In this document: positions 6,099 to 13,088 of the stretch, piece by piece
Position numbering within the stretch: the stretch's first letter is position 1
How the letters are laid out: each line of letters starts with the position of its first letter
Source: an uncultured Oscillibacter sp.
Lineage (GTDB): Bacteria > Bacillota > Clostridia > Oscillospirales > Oscillospiraceae
Assembly: GCA_946183715.1 (NCBI GenBank)
Contig: CAMHDB010000008.1
Location: 1 to 19,871, forward strand
Direction of reading: 5' to 3'
Length of the DNA stretch: 19,871 nucleotides
Translations under genes and position numbers: made by a program
The notes under the pieces: model-generated
Seen by the model: only the letters and a program-made list of their open reading frames with translations
The model's database searches: none
Told to the model about the DNA's origin: nothing

Positions 6099-7270
6099 TG
6101 CAAACACCTCCTCACTGTTTTACCGGACAGTCTCCGGCCCGGCGGGCGCGTACCGGGTGCGGCGGGGATTCCCGGGGAAAGCGTACCGGGCGCGGCGGGG
6201 ACTTCCGGAGAGAGTATGCCGGACACGTCGGAGACTTCCGGCGAGTGCGTACCGGACACGTCGGGGCCTTCCGGGGACGCGCGGCGGGGCCGTGCGATTC
6301 TCCGTACTTTGTGGCGTTTGTGTACGGGGCGCGTCCGGCGCGTGCGGAACGCCCCCGCCATGCGGTACGGTTTCCGCGCGGGCTTTCGCCGTACTGGTAC
6401 CGGGTTCGCCGCCAGCAGTCGCGGGTAAGATACCGTCATGAGTTCGCGCGGCGGCGGTCTCGTCTCCGCCTCGTCGACAGGTTCGGGTTCGCTGACAGTC
6501 TCTTGTTCCTCAATAGTTTCCGGTTCGTCGGCGCTCTCCGTCTCCGTGACGCCTTGCGGTTCGTCGACAGTCCCGGGTTCCGCGACGCTTTCCGGTTCGT
6601 TGACGCTCTCCGTCTCCGCGACGCTTTCCAGTTCGTCGACGCTCTCCGGTTCCGTGACGGCTTGCGGTTCGTCGACAGTCCCGGGGTCCGGGACCGTTTC
6701 CGGTTGCGGCGCGTCCGCTTTCGCGATATCCTCTATCTTCAATTGTTGCGGCGGGATGTCGTCCTCGTTCAGCGGCGGCAACTCGTCCAGACTGCTGATG
6801 TGAAACGACCGTAAAAATTTCTCCGTCGTCCGGTACAGCAACGGCCTCCCCGGCGCTTGCAAGTTGCCGCAGGTCTCGATTAGCCCCCGTTCCAGCAACA
6901 GTCCCACCGTGTAGGCGCTGTCGACGCCGCGCAGCTTGTCCACATAGGCGCGCGTCGTGGGCTGGTAGTAGGCGATTATCGTCAACGCCTCCAAGGCCGG
7001 CTGACTGAGCTTCGCCGGCTTGCGGATTTCAAACGCCTTGCGTATGGCGTCGGCGTGGTCGGGCGACGAGCACAACTGCCAGCGGTTCTCCATCTGCAAC
7101 AGCCGCATTCCGCGACGCTCAAAGGCGTAGTAGTCCTGCAGGCGGCGCAGGATTCCCTCGGCGTCGGCGCGCTCTATCGACAGCGCGAAACAAATGCGCT
7201 CTACGTGCAACGGCTCCCCGGACGCGAACAAAATGCCCTCTACCGCCGATTCCAATTCCTTCTCGTCCAC
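6050..7270 (-). CDS. scpB: Condensin subunit ScpB with long repetitive C-terminal tail
   Basis: The first 190 or so residues are a normal ScpB: ELESAVEGILFASGEPL, the winged-helix repeats, and KLSQPALEALTIIAYYQPTTRAYVDKLRGVDS, GLIETCGNLQAPGRPLLYRTT. ScpB dimers bind ScpA in the SMC condensin complex that organises and segregates the chromosome. The usual length is about 180-200 residues; this frame has 406. Residues 191-268 are 13 hexapeptides of the type ESVxEP. Residues 294-330 are strongly basic (RRKPARKPYR, HKRHKVRRIARPRR). Residues 332-375 are four 11-residue repeats of the type SPEVPAAPGTL. The last part reads through the next gene's ribosome binding site. The start is GTG 7270, with AAAGGAGG 7 bases upstream. 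An ATG at 7330 would lie inside scpA and is less likely. Confidence 0.9.
   Translation of the reverse strand: MDEKELESAVEGILFASGEPLHVERICFALSIERADAEGILRRLQDYYAFERRGMRLLQMENRWQLCSSPDHADAIRKAFEIRKPAKLSQPALEALTIIAYYQPTTRAYVDKLRGVDSAYTVGLLLERGLIETCGNLQAPGRPLLYRTTEKFLRSFHISSLDELPPLNEDDIPPQQLKIEDIAKADAPQPETVPDPGTVDEPQAVTEPESVDELESVAETESVNEPESVAEPGTVDEPQGVTETESADEPETIEEQETVSEPEPVDEAETRPPPRELMTVSYPRLLAANPVPVRRKPARKPYRMAGAFRTRRTRPVHKRHKVRRIARPRRASPEGPDVSGTHSPEVSDVSGILSPEVPAAPGTLSPGIPAAPGTRPPGRRLSGKTVRRCLHCLLCGCWLSWPFCSF
6149..6280. repeat. 33-bp tandem repeat, four units, in scpB 3' end
   Basis: Four consecutive 33-base units start at 6149, 6182, 6215 and 6248. On the plus strand each begins with a variant of CGTACCGG and continues into CGGCGGGGA- or CGTCGGGG-like sequence. 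The unit is a multiple of three and encodes 11 residues (SPEGPDVSGTH, SPEVSDVSGIL, SPEVPAAPGTL, SPGIPAAPGTR), so expansion would keep the scpB frame open. Confidence 0.9.
6467..6700. repeat. 18-bp-unit degenerate array encoding 13 acidic hexapeptides
   Basis: This array encodes ScpB residues 191-268. Successive hexapeptides are ETVPDP, GTVDEP, QAVTEP, ESVDEL, ESVAET, ESVNEP, ESVAEP, GTVDEP, QGVTET, ESADEP, ETIEEQ, ETVSEP and EPVDEA. On the plus strand it shows as recurring GGTTCGTCGAC and GACGCTCTCCG. A longer-range echo is visible, since GTVDEP-Q[AG]VTE occurs twice, 36 residues apart. Confidence 0.9.
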
Positions 7271-7298
7271 GCGTCCGCCTCCTTTCCGATTGCGCGTG

Positions 7299-8171
7299 TT
7301 ATTGCGGCGCGGCGGCGGCGTTGCGCTCACGCCTGCGGCGGCGTAATCCGCGGCGCGGCCCGAACTCCGGCACCGCCTCCGGGCGCTCCTCCGCGACTTC
7401 CGCCGCGCTCTCGCCGTCCACGGCCTCTACGGAGTAGTCCTCGCGCGGCCCGAACAGCCGTATCATACGCCCCCGGCACAGTTCCAGCACCGCCAGAAAC
7501 GTCGCCACGATTTCGCTACGGCTCCGGCACCCGAAAAAGACCCGGAACCACTTCAAAACGCCCTCTTCCCGCAGACGCCGCAAGAGTTCCTCGGCTTTCG
7601 TCTCGACGGGGTACGGCTCGTGCTGTACAATCTCGCGGAAGGCCGCCTCCGGCGACGGCAACGCCCGCGCCGAACGGCTCCGCAATTCGGCCAGCGCCGC
7701 GCCCAAGTCCGTCAGGCGCTGGTTGTACTCGTAGACTTTGCCGCGCTCCAGCGGCTCCGGGTCTCGCGTCAGGACGTTCCGCCCGAACTCCCCCAGCGGC
7801 CCGAGTTTCGCCGCCATTGCCTTGATTTCCGCGTAGCTCTCGTTGCGCTTCCGCTCCTCCAAGGATTCAATCAGCGCGTCCATCTCGTCCTGCGCTTCCT
7901 CGTCCTCTATCGAAAGCAGCATCCGCGATTTGATGTACATGAGCTGTGAGGCCATCGTGATAAACTCGCTCGCCACCTCCAAGTCCATACTCTGCCGCTG
8001 TGCAATCCACGCAAGGTACTGGTCGCAAATCAGGGAAATGGAAATGTCCTGAATTTCCATTTTGTTCCGGCTCAGGAGGAACAGAATCAGGTCTAAGGGG
8101 CCCTCGAAGTCCTGCATTTCCTCGTTGCGCGTGCGGACGACCTTTTCCAGTTTGAATACGGGGCTCTCCAT
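7299..8171 (-). CDS. scpA: Condensin subunit ScpA
   Basis: A 290-residue kleisin that bridges the SMC heads and binds the ScpB dimer. The N-terminus has the family signature FEGPLDLILFLLSRNKMEIQDISISLICDQYL, then LEVASEFITMASQLMYIKSRMLL. The C-terminal winged helix is VATFLAVLELCRGRMIRL, preceded by VLKWFRVFFGCRSRSEI. A tail of about 40 residues beyond the usual end is acidic and then arginine-rich (GLRRRRRERNAAAA), mirroring the acidic-basic style of the ScpB tail. It lies 12 bases after the M50 peptidase gene and 28 bases before scpB, a gene order common in Firmicutes. Confidence 0.95.
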   Translation of the reverse strand: MESPVFKLEKVVRTRNEEMQDFEGPLDLILFLLSRNKMEIQDISISLICDQYLAWIAQRQSMDLEVASEFITMASQLMYIKSRMLLSIEDEEAQDEMDALIESLEERKRNESYAEIKAMAAKLGPLGEFGRNVLTRDPEPLERGKVYEYNQRLTDLGAALAELRSRSARALPSPEAAFREIVQHEPYPVETKAEELLRRLREEGVLKWFRVFFGCRSRSEIVATFLAVLELCRGRMIRLFGPREDYSVEAVDGESAAEVAEERPEAVPEFGPRRGLRRRRRERNAAAAPQ

Positions 8172-8183
8172 TTCCGCCGCCTT

Positions 8184-8828
8184 TCACAGTCCGAAGAACA
8201 GCGCCAGAAGGGGCCTGTAAAGCCACAGCACCGCGTTGCTGACGAAATTCCCGTCCCAGCCGAACCAAATCACCGCCAGCAGAATGAGCATGCCGAAGCG
8301 CTCGTAGCGCATCCAGCGGATATAGAGGGCGTCGGGGAGGAGCGCCGCGAGGACTTTGGAGCCGTCCAGCGGCGGGAACGGTATCAGGTTGAACACGCCC
8401 AGCCCAAGGGAGAGTACCGGCACGGTAGAGCCGAAGAACACGAGCAGGGCCGCGTTGTTCGCGAACACGCGCGCCAGACACACCGACGCCGCCGCCAGCA
8501 GGAAATTAGACGCCGGGCCGGCCAGTGACGTGAGGGCCATGCCCCATTTGGGATTCCGGAAGTAGCGCGGGTCGACGGGCACGGGTTTCGCCCAGCCGAA
8601 CCCCGCGACGAACATCATGGCAAGGCCGAGCCAGTCGATATGCCGCAGGGGGTTGAGCGACAGCCTGTGGAGATTGCGCGCGGTGGGGTCGCCGAGGGCC
8701 AGCGCGGCTAGGCCGTGGGCGCTTTCGTGTACGCTCAGGCACAGCACAACCGCCGCCACACGTATCAGCGCGGCGCGGAGGGACGTAAAATCAAGGGATT
8801 CCAGCAGATTTTGTAAATAAAAGGTCAT
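8184..8828 (-). CDS. Site-2-protease-type membrane metalloprotease (M50B)
   Basis: A 214-residue polytopic membrane protein. The zinc site is H34-E-S-A-H38 inside a hydrophobic helix. The second metal ligand motif is NLIPFPPLDG, with D155. Conserved SLNPLRHIDWLGL and SLAGPASNFLLA segments also fit the short YwhC-like branch of the M50 family. Such proteases cut within membranes; the substrate is unknown. It is the first gene of the scpAB cluster. AGGAG precedes the ATG, and a promoter-like pair lies about 30 bases upstream. Confidence 0.92.
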   Translation of the reverse strand: MTFYLQNLLESLDFTSLRAALIRVAAVVLCLSVHESAHGLAALALGDPTARNLHRLSLNPLRHIDWLGLAMMFVAGFGWAKPVPVDPRYFRNPKWGMALTSLAGPASNFLLAAASVCLARVFANNAALLVFFGSTVPVLSLGLGVFNLIPFPPLDGSKVLAALLPDALYIRWMRYERFGMLILLAVIWFGWDGNFVSNAVLWLYRPLLALFFGL

Positions 8829-8857
8829 AAGACGCTCCTGTTTCGCAAATTGCCCTG

Positions 8858-8886
8858 ATTATAACAGCTTAGCCGGGAAAATACAA
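8858..8886 (-). promoter_or_regulatory. Promoter of the M50 peptidase-scpAB operon
   Basis: The minus strand has a perfect -10 TATAAT (8858-8863), a 17-base spacer and a weak -35 TTGTAT (8881-8886). Transcription would start near 8851, leaving a leader of about 23 bases that contains the AGGAG site. No other good promoter was seen before position 1, so this could drive the whole eleven-gene run. Confidence 0.65.
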
Positions 8887-8954
8887 GCGGAGGCGGGAAA
8901 AAATCCTGTTCCTCCGTCCCGGGCGGCTTCCGGCGTCCTTTCGGGCATAATTTT

Positions 8955-8980
8955 TCCGGGGGAACAGACGTTCCCCCGGA
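8955..8980 (-). terminator. Perfect 11-bp stem hairpin after the 51-residue small gene
   Basis: 8955-8965 (TCCGGGGGAAC) pairs exactly with 8970-8980 around a 4-base loop, three bases beyond the stop of the small gene. It sits where a terminator should be, but neither strand has a proper T-run after it; the minus strand continues with AAAAATT. It may be a weak terminator or an mRNA 3'-end stabiliser. Confidence 0.5.
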
Positions 8981-8983
8981 GTT

Positions 8984-9139
8984 TCAACGCATGTCGGAAA
9001 TGACGTTGTCAACGGCTTTTTCCACGGCGCGCCCGAGCTTCCGGATTTCCCTCCGGCCCGTGGGCGCCATCGCGCCCGCGAACGCGCCCGCCATCAGGCC
9101 CGCTCCGATTCCCGCCATAAAGCCAATTCGTGCGTTCAT
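8984..9139 (-). CDS. Small membrane-associated protein, 51 residues, unknown function
   Basis: The peptide begins MNARIGFMAGIGAGLMAGAF, with a glycine/alanine/methionine-rich hydrophobic stretch to about residue 25. It continues with a charged amphipathic tail (RREIRKLGRAVEKAVDNVIS) ending in DMR. AAAGGGGG lies upstream of the ATG. The layout of one small-residue-rich helix plus a helical charged tail resembles YtxH-type small proteins, but I do not recognise it firmly. It follows pfkA by 55 bases and is closed by a strong hairpin, so it is probably co-transcribed with pfkA. Confidence 0.7.
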   Translation of the reverse strand: MNARIGFMAGIGAGLMAGAFAGAMAPTGRREIRKLGRAVEKAVDNVISDMR

Positions 9140-9194
9140 ACGCCCGCCCCCTTTCGGTGTTTGGGCGTAGTATCCCCGGAAACGCCGGGTTCAT

Positions 9195-10220
9195 TCAGTG
9201 TCTGGGGACGCGGTTCTGCAAGTCGCGGAGCATGTCGTAGCGCTCCATTTGGATGGACTTCTTCATCTTCAGGGCGTCCTCGATGGGGATTTCCTCAATT
9301 TTGCCCTTTTGCGTGCCGATGATAAGGTTGGCGCGGCCTTCCACGAGGGCCTTGACCGCGCGGTAGCCCATACGGCTGGCGGTCTCGCGGTCGCGGGCCG
9401 TCGGCTTGCCGCCGCGCTGTAAGTGTCCCAGTACGGTGACGGTCGGCTTCATGCCGATGGCCTCTTTGATTTTGTTGCCCAAGTCGAACACGGTGTGGAC
9501 GCCCTCGAATTTCTCGTCCATGCACACGCCCTCGGCGACGACGAGCATAAAGTGCGTATTGCCGGCGAAGCGGGCCTCGCGGATGGGTTCGAGCACGTCG
9601 CGCTCAAAGTCGAGGTCGCGTTCGGGGAGGAGCACGGCGGTGGCGCCCACGGAGATTCCCACGTACAGCGCGAGGAATCCGGCGCGGCGTCCCATGACTT
9701 CCACGAGGGAGCAGCGCTCGTGGGAGGACATCGTGTCGCGGAGGCGGTCGACGCAGTCGATGGCCGTATTGCAGGCGGTGTCGAATCCGATGGTATAGTT
9801 GGAGCAGCCAACGTCGTTGTCGATGGTCGCGGGGATTCCGACGACGGGGAGGCCCAGCCGGGAGAGTTCCAGCGCGCCCCGGAACGTGCCGTCGCCGCCG
9901 ATTGCGACCAGTCCGTCGAGGCCGAGGAAGCGGCAGATATCCACGGCGCGTTTCCGGCCCTCCTCGGTCATGAACTCCTCACTGCGGGCGGTGTAGAGCA
10001 CCGTGCCGCCGTGGGAAAGGATGTGGCTGACCTCCTGCCCGGTCATAAGGTAGTAGTCCCCGTGGATGAGGCCGTTGTAGCCGCGCCGGATGCCGACGCA
10101 CTCGACGTTGTTCGTCAGCGCCTCGCGCACGACCGCACGCACAGCCGCATTCATGCCGGGAGCGTCCCCGCCGCTGGTAAGTACGCCGATTCTCCGCACT
10201 CGCTTGGTCTTTTCGCTCAT
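9195..10220 (-). CDS. pfkA: ATP-dependent 6-phosphofructokinase
   Basis: Phosphorylates fructose-6-phosphate to fructose-1,6-bisphosphate, the committed step of glycolysis, in the cytoplasm. The 341 residues include ILTSGGDAPGMN-type nucleotide-binding sequence near 12-24 (here VLTSGGDAPGMN), and GGDGT at 108-112. The glycine after the aspartate indicates ATP rather than pyrophosphate as phosphate donor. The catalytic TIDND is at 132-136, with D134 as the expected base. Also present are MGR at 176-178 and LGHLQRGG at 264-271. ATP preference is inferred from the family rule. A GAGGAA site precedes the ATG. The gene lies 44 bases after a cytidylate-kinase-like gene. Confidence 0.95.
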   Translation of the reverse strand: MSEKTKRVRRIGVLTSGGDAPGMNAAVRAVVREALTNNVECVGIRRGYNGLIHGDYYLMTGQEVSHILSHGGTVLYTARSEEFMTEEGRKRAVDICRFLGLDGLVAIGGDGTFRGALELSRLGLPVVGIPATIDNDVGCSNYTIGFDTACNTAIDCVDRLRDTMSSHERCSLVEVMGRRAGFLALYVGISVGATAVLLPERDLDFERDVLEPIREARFAGNTHFMLVVAEGVCMDEKFEGVHTVFDLGNKIKEAIGMKPTVTVLGHLQRGGKPTARDRETASRMGYRAVKALVEGRANLIIGTQKGKIEEIPIEDALKMKKSIQMERYDMLRDLQNRVPRH

Positions 10221-10264
10221 GGTTCCTCGCTCCTTATTTTATGATTTCAACCCTGCGCGGGATT

Positions 10265-10915
10265 TTATAAACGGGTGGGGTCCTGTTCGGTGGGGCTTGG
10301 AACGGGGTTCTCCTTGTGCCCGACCATGGAGCGGATTAACTCCACGGTTCCGCCCAGCCCGAGACTGCTGGAATTGAGGCAGAAGTCGTAGGTATCCACC
10401 TCGCCCCAGCCGCGGGAGGTGTAGTATTCGTAATAGGACGCGCGGCGGCGGTCGGTCTTGCGGATGAGGGTCTTGGCCTTTTCCGGCGAAAGGTTCTGGC
10501 GCTCCGCGACGCGTTTGACGCGGTCGGCAATCGGCGCGTAGATGAACAGGCGCAGAAGGTTCGGATTCTCGTTGAGGGCGTAGTCGGCGCAGCGCCCGAT
10601 GATGACGCACGGGCCGTTGTCGGCGAGGCGGCGGATGGTGTCGAACGTGGCCAAATAGACCTGTTGCTCGAGGGAATCCCCGGCGCCGGTGCCGGGCAGG
10701 GAGAAGATATAGGAATCCATGGCGATGGAGTAGAGGAGGCTTTTCGGGCGCTCGTCGAAGCTCTCCAGAATTTTCTCGGACAGGCCGCTCTGTTTGGCGG
10801 CTTCCTTCATGAGTTCCTTGTCGTAGAAGGGGATTCCCAACTCCCGCGCCACACGAATCCCAATTTCCTTACCGCCGCTTCCAAACTGCCGCCCAATGGT
10901 AATGATGGTTTTCAC
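10265..10915 (-). CDS. Cytidylate kinase-like family protein
   Basis: A 216-residue P-loop protein of the cytidylate-kinase-like family. It starts VKTIITIGRQFGSGGKEIG (P-loop-like region 8-19), then ELGIPFYDKELMKEAAKQSG, VIIGRCADYAL and LFIYAPIADRVKRVAERQ. The lid has RKTDRRRASYYEYYTSRGWG. These proteins are common in gut Clostridia, and their substrate is mostly unproven. A true cmk is present at 74-751, so this one is unlikely to be the housekeeping CMP kinase. I chose GTG 10915 because GAGGAGG lies 8 bases upstream and the protein then begins at the conserved beta strand. The in-frame ATG at 11044 would lie upstream of the promoter-like sequence. Confidence 0.87.
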   Translation of the reverse strand: MKTIITIGRQFGSGGKEIGIRVARELGIPFYDKELMKEAAKQSGLSEKILESFDERPKSLLYSIAMDSYIFSLPGTGAGDSLEQQVYLATFDTIRRLADNGPCVIIGRCADYALNENPNLLRLFIYAPIADRVKRVAERQNLSPEKAKTLIRKTDRRRASYYEYYTSRGWGEVDTYDFCLNSSSLGLGGTVELIRSMVGHKENPVPSPTEQDPTRL

Positions 10916-10961
10916 CCTGACCGCCTCCTCTGTCCACAAACCGGAAGTCCCTGTTGCGCTT

Positions 10962-10989
10962 ATCATACCATACCCCGTTCCGTCAAGAA
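10962..10989 (-). promoter_or_regulatory. Promoter of the kinase-like gene and pfkA
   Basis: The minus strand has a -10 TATGAT (10962-10967) and, 16 bases away, TTCTTG (10984-10989). An overlapping TTGACG (10981-10986) is a better -35 box but is only 13 bases from the -10. The placement 47 bases upstream of the GTG start and after the htpG terminator supports a promoter here. Confidence 0.5.
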
Positions 10990-11045
10990 GTATGTGGGGG
11001 CTGTCTCCAAATTCCGAAAACGCTAAATTTCTTGAATTTTTCAAC

Positions 11046-11084
11046 TTCAGCGCTTGGGGTTGGATTTTCGCCCAAGCGCCTGAA
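11046..11084. repeat. Imperfect 13-bp inverted repeat beside the htpG terminator
   Basis: TTCAGCGCTTGGG (11046-11058) pairs with CCCAAGCG-C-CTGAA (11071-11084), with a single-base bulge and a 12-base loop. It lies just beyond the htpG terminator and has no T-run of its own. It may be a second, back-up stem-loop or a protein-binding inverted repeat. Confidence 0.6.
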
Positions 11085-11087
11085 ATG

Positions 11088-11131
11088 AAAAGTTCCGGAT
11101 TTCCTGTTTTCCAAGGAAATCCGGAACTTTT
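11088..11131 (-). terminator. Intrinsic terminator of htpG (17-bp perfect stem)
   Basis: 11088-11104 (AAAAGTTCCGGATTTCC) pairs exactly with 11115-11131 around a 10-base loop, starting a few bases after the htpG stop. On the minus strand the stem ends in CTTTT followed by CATTT. The symmetrical A/T ends would let it work in both directions. Confidence 0.85.
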
Positions 11132-11134
11132 GCG

Positions 11135-13015
11135 TCACTTCATCAGGCCGCACACGAGGTCGGTATAGCCGGAGGGGTCGTCGAGGGGCAGTCCGGCGAT
11201 AAGCAGGGCCTGCGAATAGAGCAGGGAGGCGTATTTCTTCGCCTTCTCGGGGTCGTCGGAGACCGCCTTTTCCAGCGACGCGAATACCGGGTGTTCCACG
11301 TTGAGCTCGAGCACCCGGCCCGCCTGTACGCCGATGTCGGGCTGTACCGCGTGGAAATACTTCTCCATTTCAAAGCTCAGCCCTTCCGCCGTCAGGCAGA
11401 CAGGGTGAGATTTCAGTCTCGCGGACGCCTTGACTTCCTTGACCTTGTCGCCGAGGGCCTCCTTGACAAAGTCGAACGTCGCCTTATGCGCTTCGGCGGT
11501 CTCCTTGGCCTTCTCGCTGTCGCCCTCCTCCAACTCTTGGTCGAGTACGGAGCGGAACTCCTTCTCCCGGTAGGCGCGGAGCGTCTGCGCGCAGAACTCG
11601 TCGACCTCCTCCGTAAAGTACAGAATCTCCGTGCCCCTGTCTTTGAGCAATTCCGTCTGGGGCAGGCGGTCGACTTTCTCGGGCGTCTCCCCGGCGGCGT
11701 AGTAGACGTACTTCTGCTCCCCGGGCATGCGGTCGGCGTACTCCGCCAGCGTCACGGGCTTTTTCTCCGTGGACGAGTAGAACATCAGCAGGTCTTGCAA
11801 CGTCTCTTTGTGCGCGCCGTAGTCGCTGACAAGCCCGTACTTAATCTGCCGCCCGAACTGCTTCCAGAACGTCTCATACTTCTCGCGGTCTTCCTCGCGG
11901 AGTTTCAACAGGTCGCTCTTGACCTTCTTTTCGAGGTTCGCGCCGATGACCTTCAACTGTCTGTCGTGCTGGAGCAGTTCGCGGGAGATGTTCAGGGACA
12001 GGTCGGGGGAGTCGACGACGCCGCGCACAAAGCGGAAATACTCCGGCAGGAGGTCGGCGCACTTGTCCATAATGAGTACGCCGCTGGAATAGAGCTGTAA
12101 CCCGGCCTGATAGTCCTTCGTGTAGAAGTCGTAGGGGGCGGCGGAGGGCACGAACAGCAGGGCCTTGTAGGTGACGGCGCCCTCTACGGAGACCGTAATC
12201 ACGCGGAGGGGTTCGCCGTAGTCGTGGAACTTGTCGCGGTAGAACTTGCCGTACTCGTCCTCCGTGACTTCCGACTTGCTCCGCTGCCACAGGGGCACCA
12301 TAGAGTTGAGGGTGTCTTCCTCCTGATAGGTCTCGTACTCCGGGTTCTCGTCGGTGGAGCCCTCCTTCTTACGGGTCTTGCTGACTTCCATGCGAATCGG
12401 GAAGCGGATGTAGTCCGAGTATTTGCGCACGAGGGACTGTACTTTCCAGCTTTGCAGGAACTCGCCGTAGTTCTCCTCGTCGGTGTCGGGCTTGATATGC
12501 AGGATGATGTCCGTCCCGGCGGCGTCGCGCGACGCCTCCTCGATGGTATAGCCTTCGGAGCCGTCGGACTCCCATTTCCACGCGGCGTCCTCGCCGTACT
12601 TGCGCGTAATGACCGTGATGTGGTCGGAGACCATGAAGGCGGAGTAGAAGCCCACGCCGAACTGCCCGATAACGTCGGTGTCTTTGGCGTCGTCGCCGAG
12701 TTCCTGCTTGAAGCGGAACGAGCCCGACGAGGCAATCATGCCGAGGTTGTCTTCCAAGTCGTCGCGGTTCATGCCGATTCCGTTGTCGGAGACGGTCAGG
12801 AGGCGCTTGTCGGCGTCGATAGCGAGCCGGATTTGAAAGTCCTTGCGCTCCATGCCGACGGCGCTGTCGGTGAGCGCGCGGTAGCAGAGTTTGTCGCAGG
12901 CGTCGCTGGCGTTGGAAATCAGCTCCCGGAGGAAAATTTCCTTGTGGGTGTAGATGGAGTGAATCATCAAATCAAGGAGGCGCTTCGATTCGGCCTTGAA
13001 CTCTTTCTTTTCCAT
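11135..13015 (-). CDS. htpG: Molecular chaperone HtpG (Hsp90)
   Basis: A 626-residue Hsp90 ATPase, a cytoplasmic dimeric chaperone. The N-terminal GHKL ATPase domain has EKKEFKAESKRLLDLMIHS, the catalytic glutamate E31 in FLRELISNASDA, D77 in SDNGIGM, and GQFGVGFYSAF at 117-127. The middle domain includes VVDSPDLSLNISREL, with SRELLQHDRQLKVI. The C-terminal dimerisation domain ends near YSQALLIAGLPLDDP. I chose ATG 13015 because it gives the family start MEKKEFKAES. A GTG four codons upstream (13027) is closer to the AAGGAAG site and cannot be excluded. The gene has its own promoter and a strong terminator and is probably monocistronic. Confidence 0.96.
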   Translation of the reverse strand: MEKKEFKAESKRLLDLMIHSIYTHKEIFLRELISNASDACDKLCYRALTDSAVGMERKDFQIRLAIDADKRLLTVSDNGIGMNRDDLEDNLGMIASSGSFRFKQELGDDAKDTDVIGQFGVGFYSAFMVSDHITVITRKYGEDAAWKWESDGSEGYTIEEASRDAAGTDIILHIKPDTDEENYGEFLQSWKVQSLVRKYSDYIRFPIRMEVSKTRKKEGSTDENPEYETYQEEDTLNSMVPLWQRSKSEVTEDEYGKFYRDKFHDYGEPLRVITVSVEGAVTYKALLFVPSAAPYDFYTKDYQAGLQLYSSGVLIMDKCADLLPEYFRFVRGVVDSPDLSLNISRELLQHDRQLKVIGANLEKKVKSDLLKLREEDREKYETFWKQFGRQIKYGLVSDYGAHKETLQDLLMFYSSTEKKPVTLAEYADRMPGEQKYVYYAAGETPEKVDRLPQTELLKDRGTEILYFTEEVDEFCAQTLRAYREKEFRSVLDQELEEGDSEKAKETAEAHKATFDFVKEALGDKVKEVKASARLKSHPVCLTAEGLSFEMEKYFHAVQPDIGVQAGRVLELNVEHPVFASLEKAVSDDPEKAKKYASLLYSQALLIAGLPLDDPSGYTDLVCGLMK

Positions 13016-13058
13016 AGCGGAAAACACACTTCCTTTTCTGAACGCGAAATATGTCGAA

Positions 13059-13088
13059 ATTGTAAATTTCTGTGAAAACGGTTGTCAG
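13059..13088 (-). promoter_or_regulatory. htpG promoter
   Basis: The minus strand has a -35 CTGACA (13083-13088), an 18-base spacer and a -10 TACAAT (13059-13064). Its -35 box overlaps the -35 of the divergent plus-strand promoter. No CIRCE-type 9-base inverted repeat is seen. Confidence 0.6.

Noticed and set aside
6149..6280. Could the 33-bp repeats be a CRISPR array?
   Set aside because: The units are directly adjacent with no spacers between them and encode an in-frame peptide.
6098..6814. A 238-codon plus-strand open frame across the scpB repeats
   Set aside because: The apparent protein repeats simply mirror the 18- and 33-base units of scpB. The minus frame continues the ScpB domain and has better codon use.
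8890..8945. A possible terminator with a TTTTTT run on the minus strand near 8899-8906
   Set aside because: No clean stem directly precedes the T-run. Only a loose 6-bp pairing with a long loop was found.
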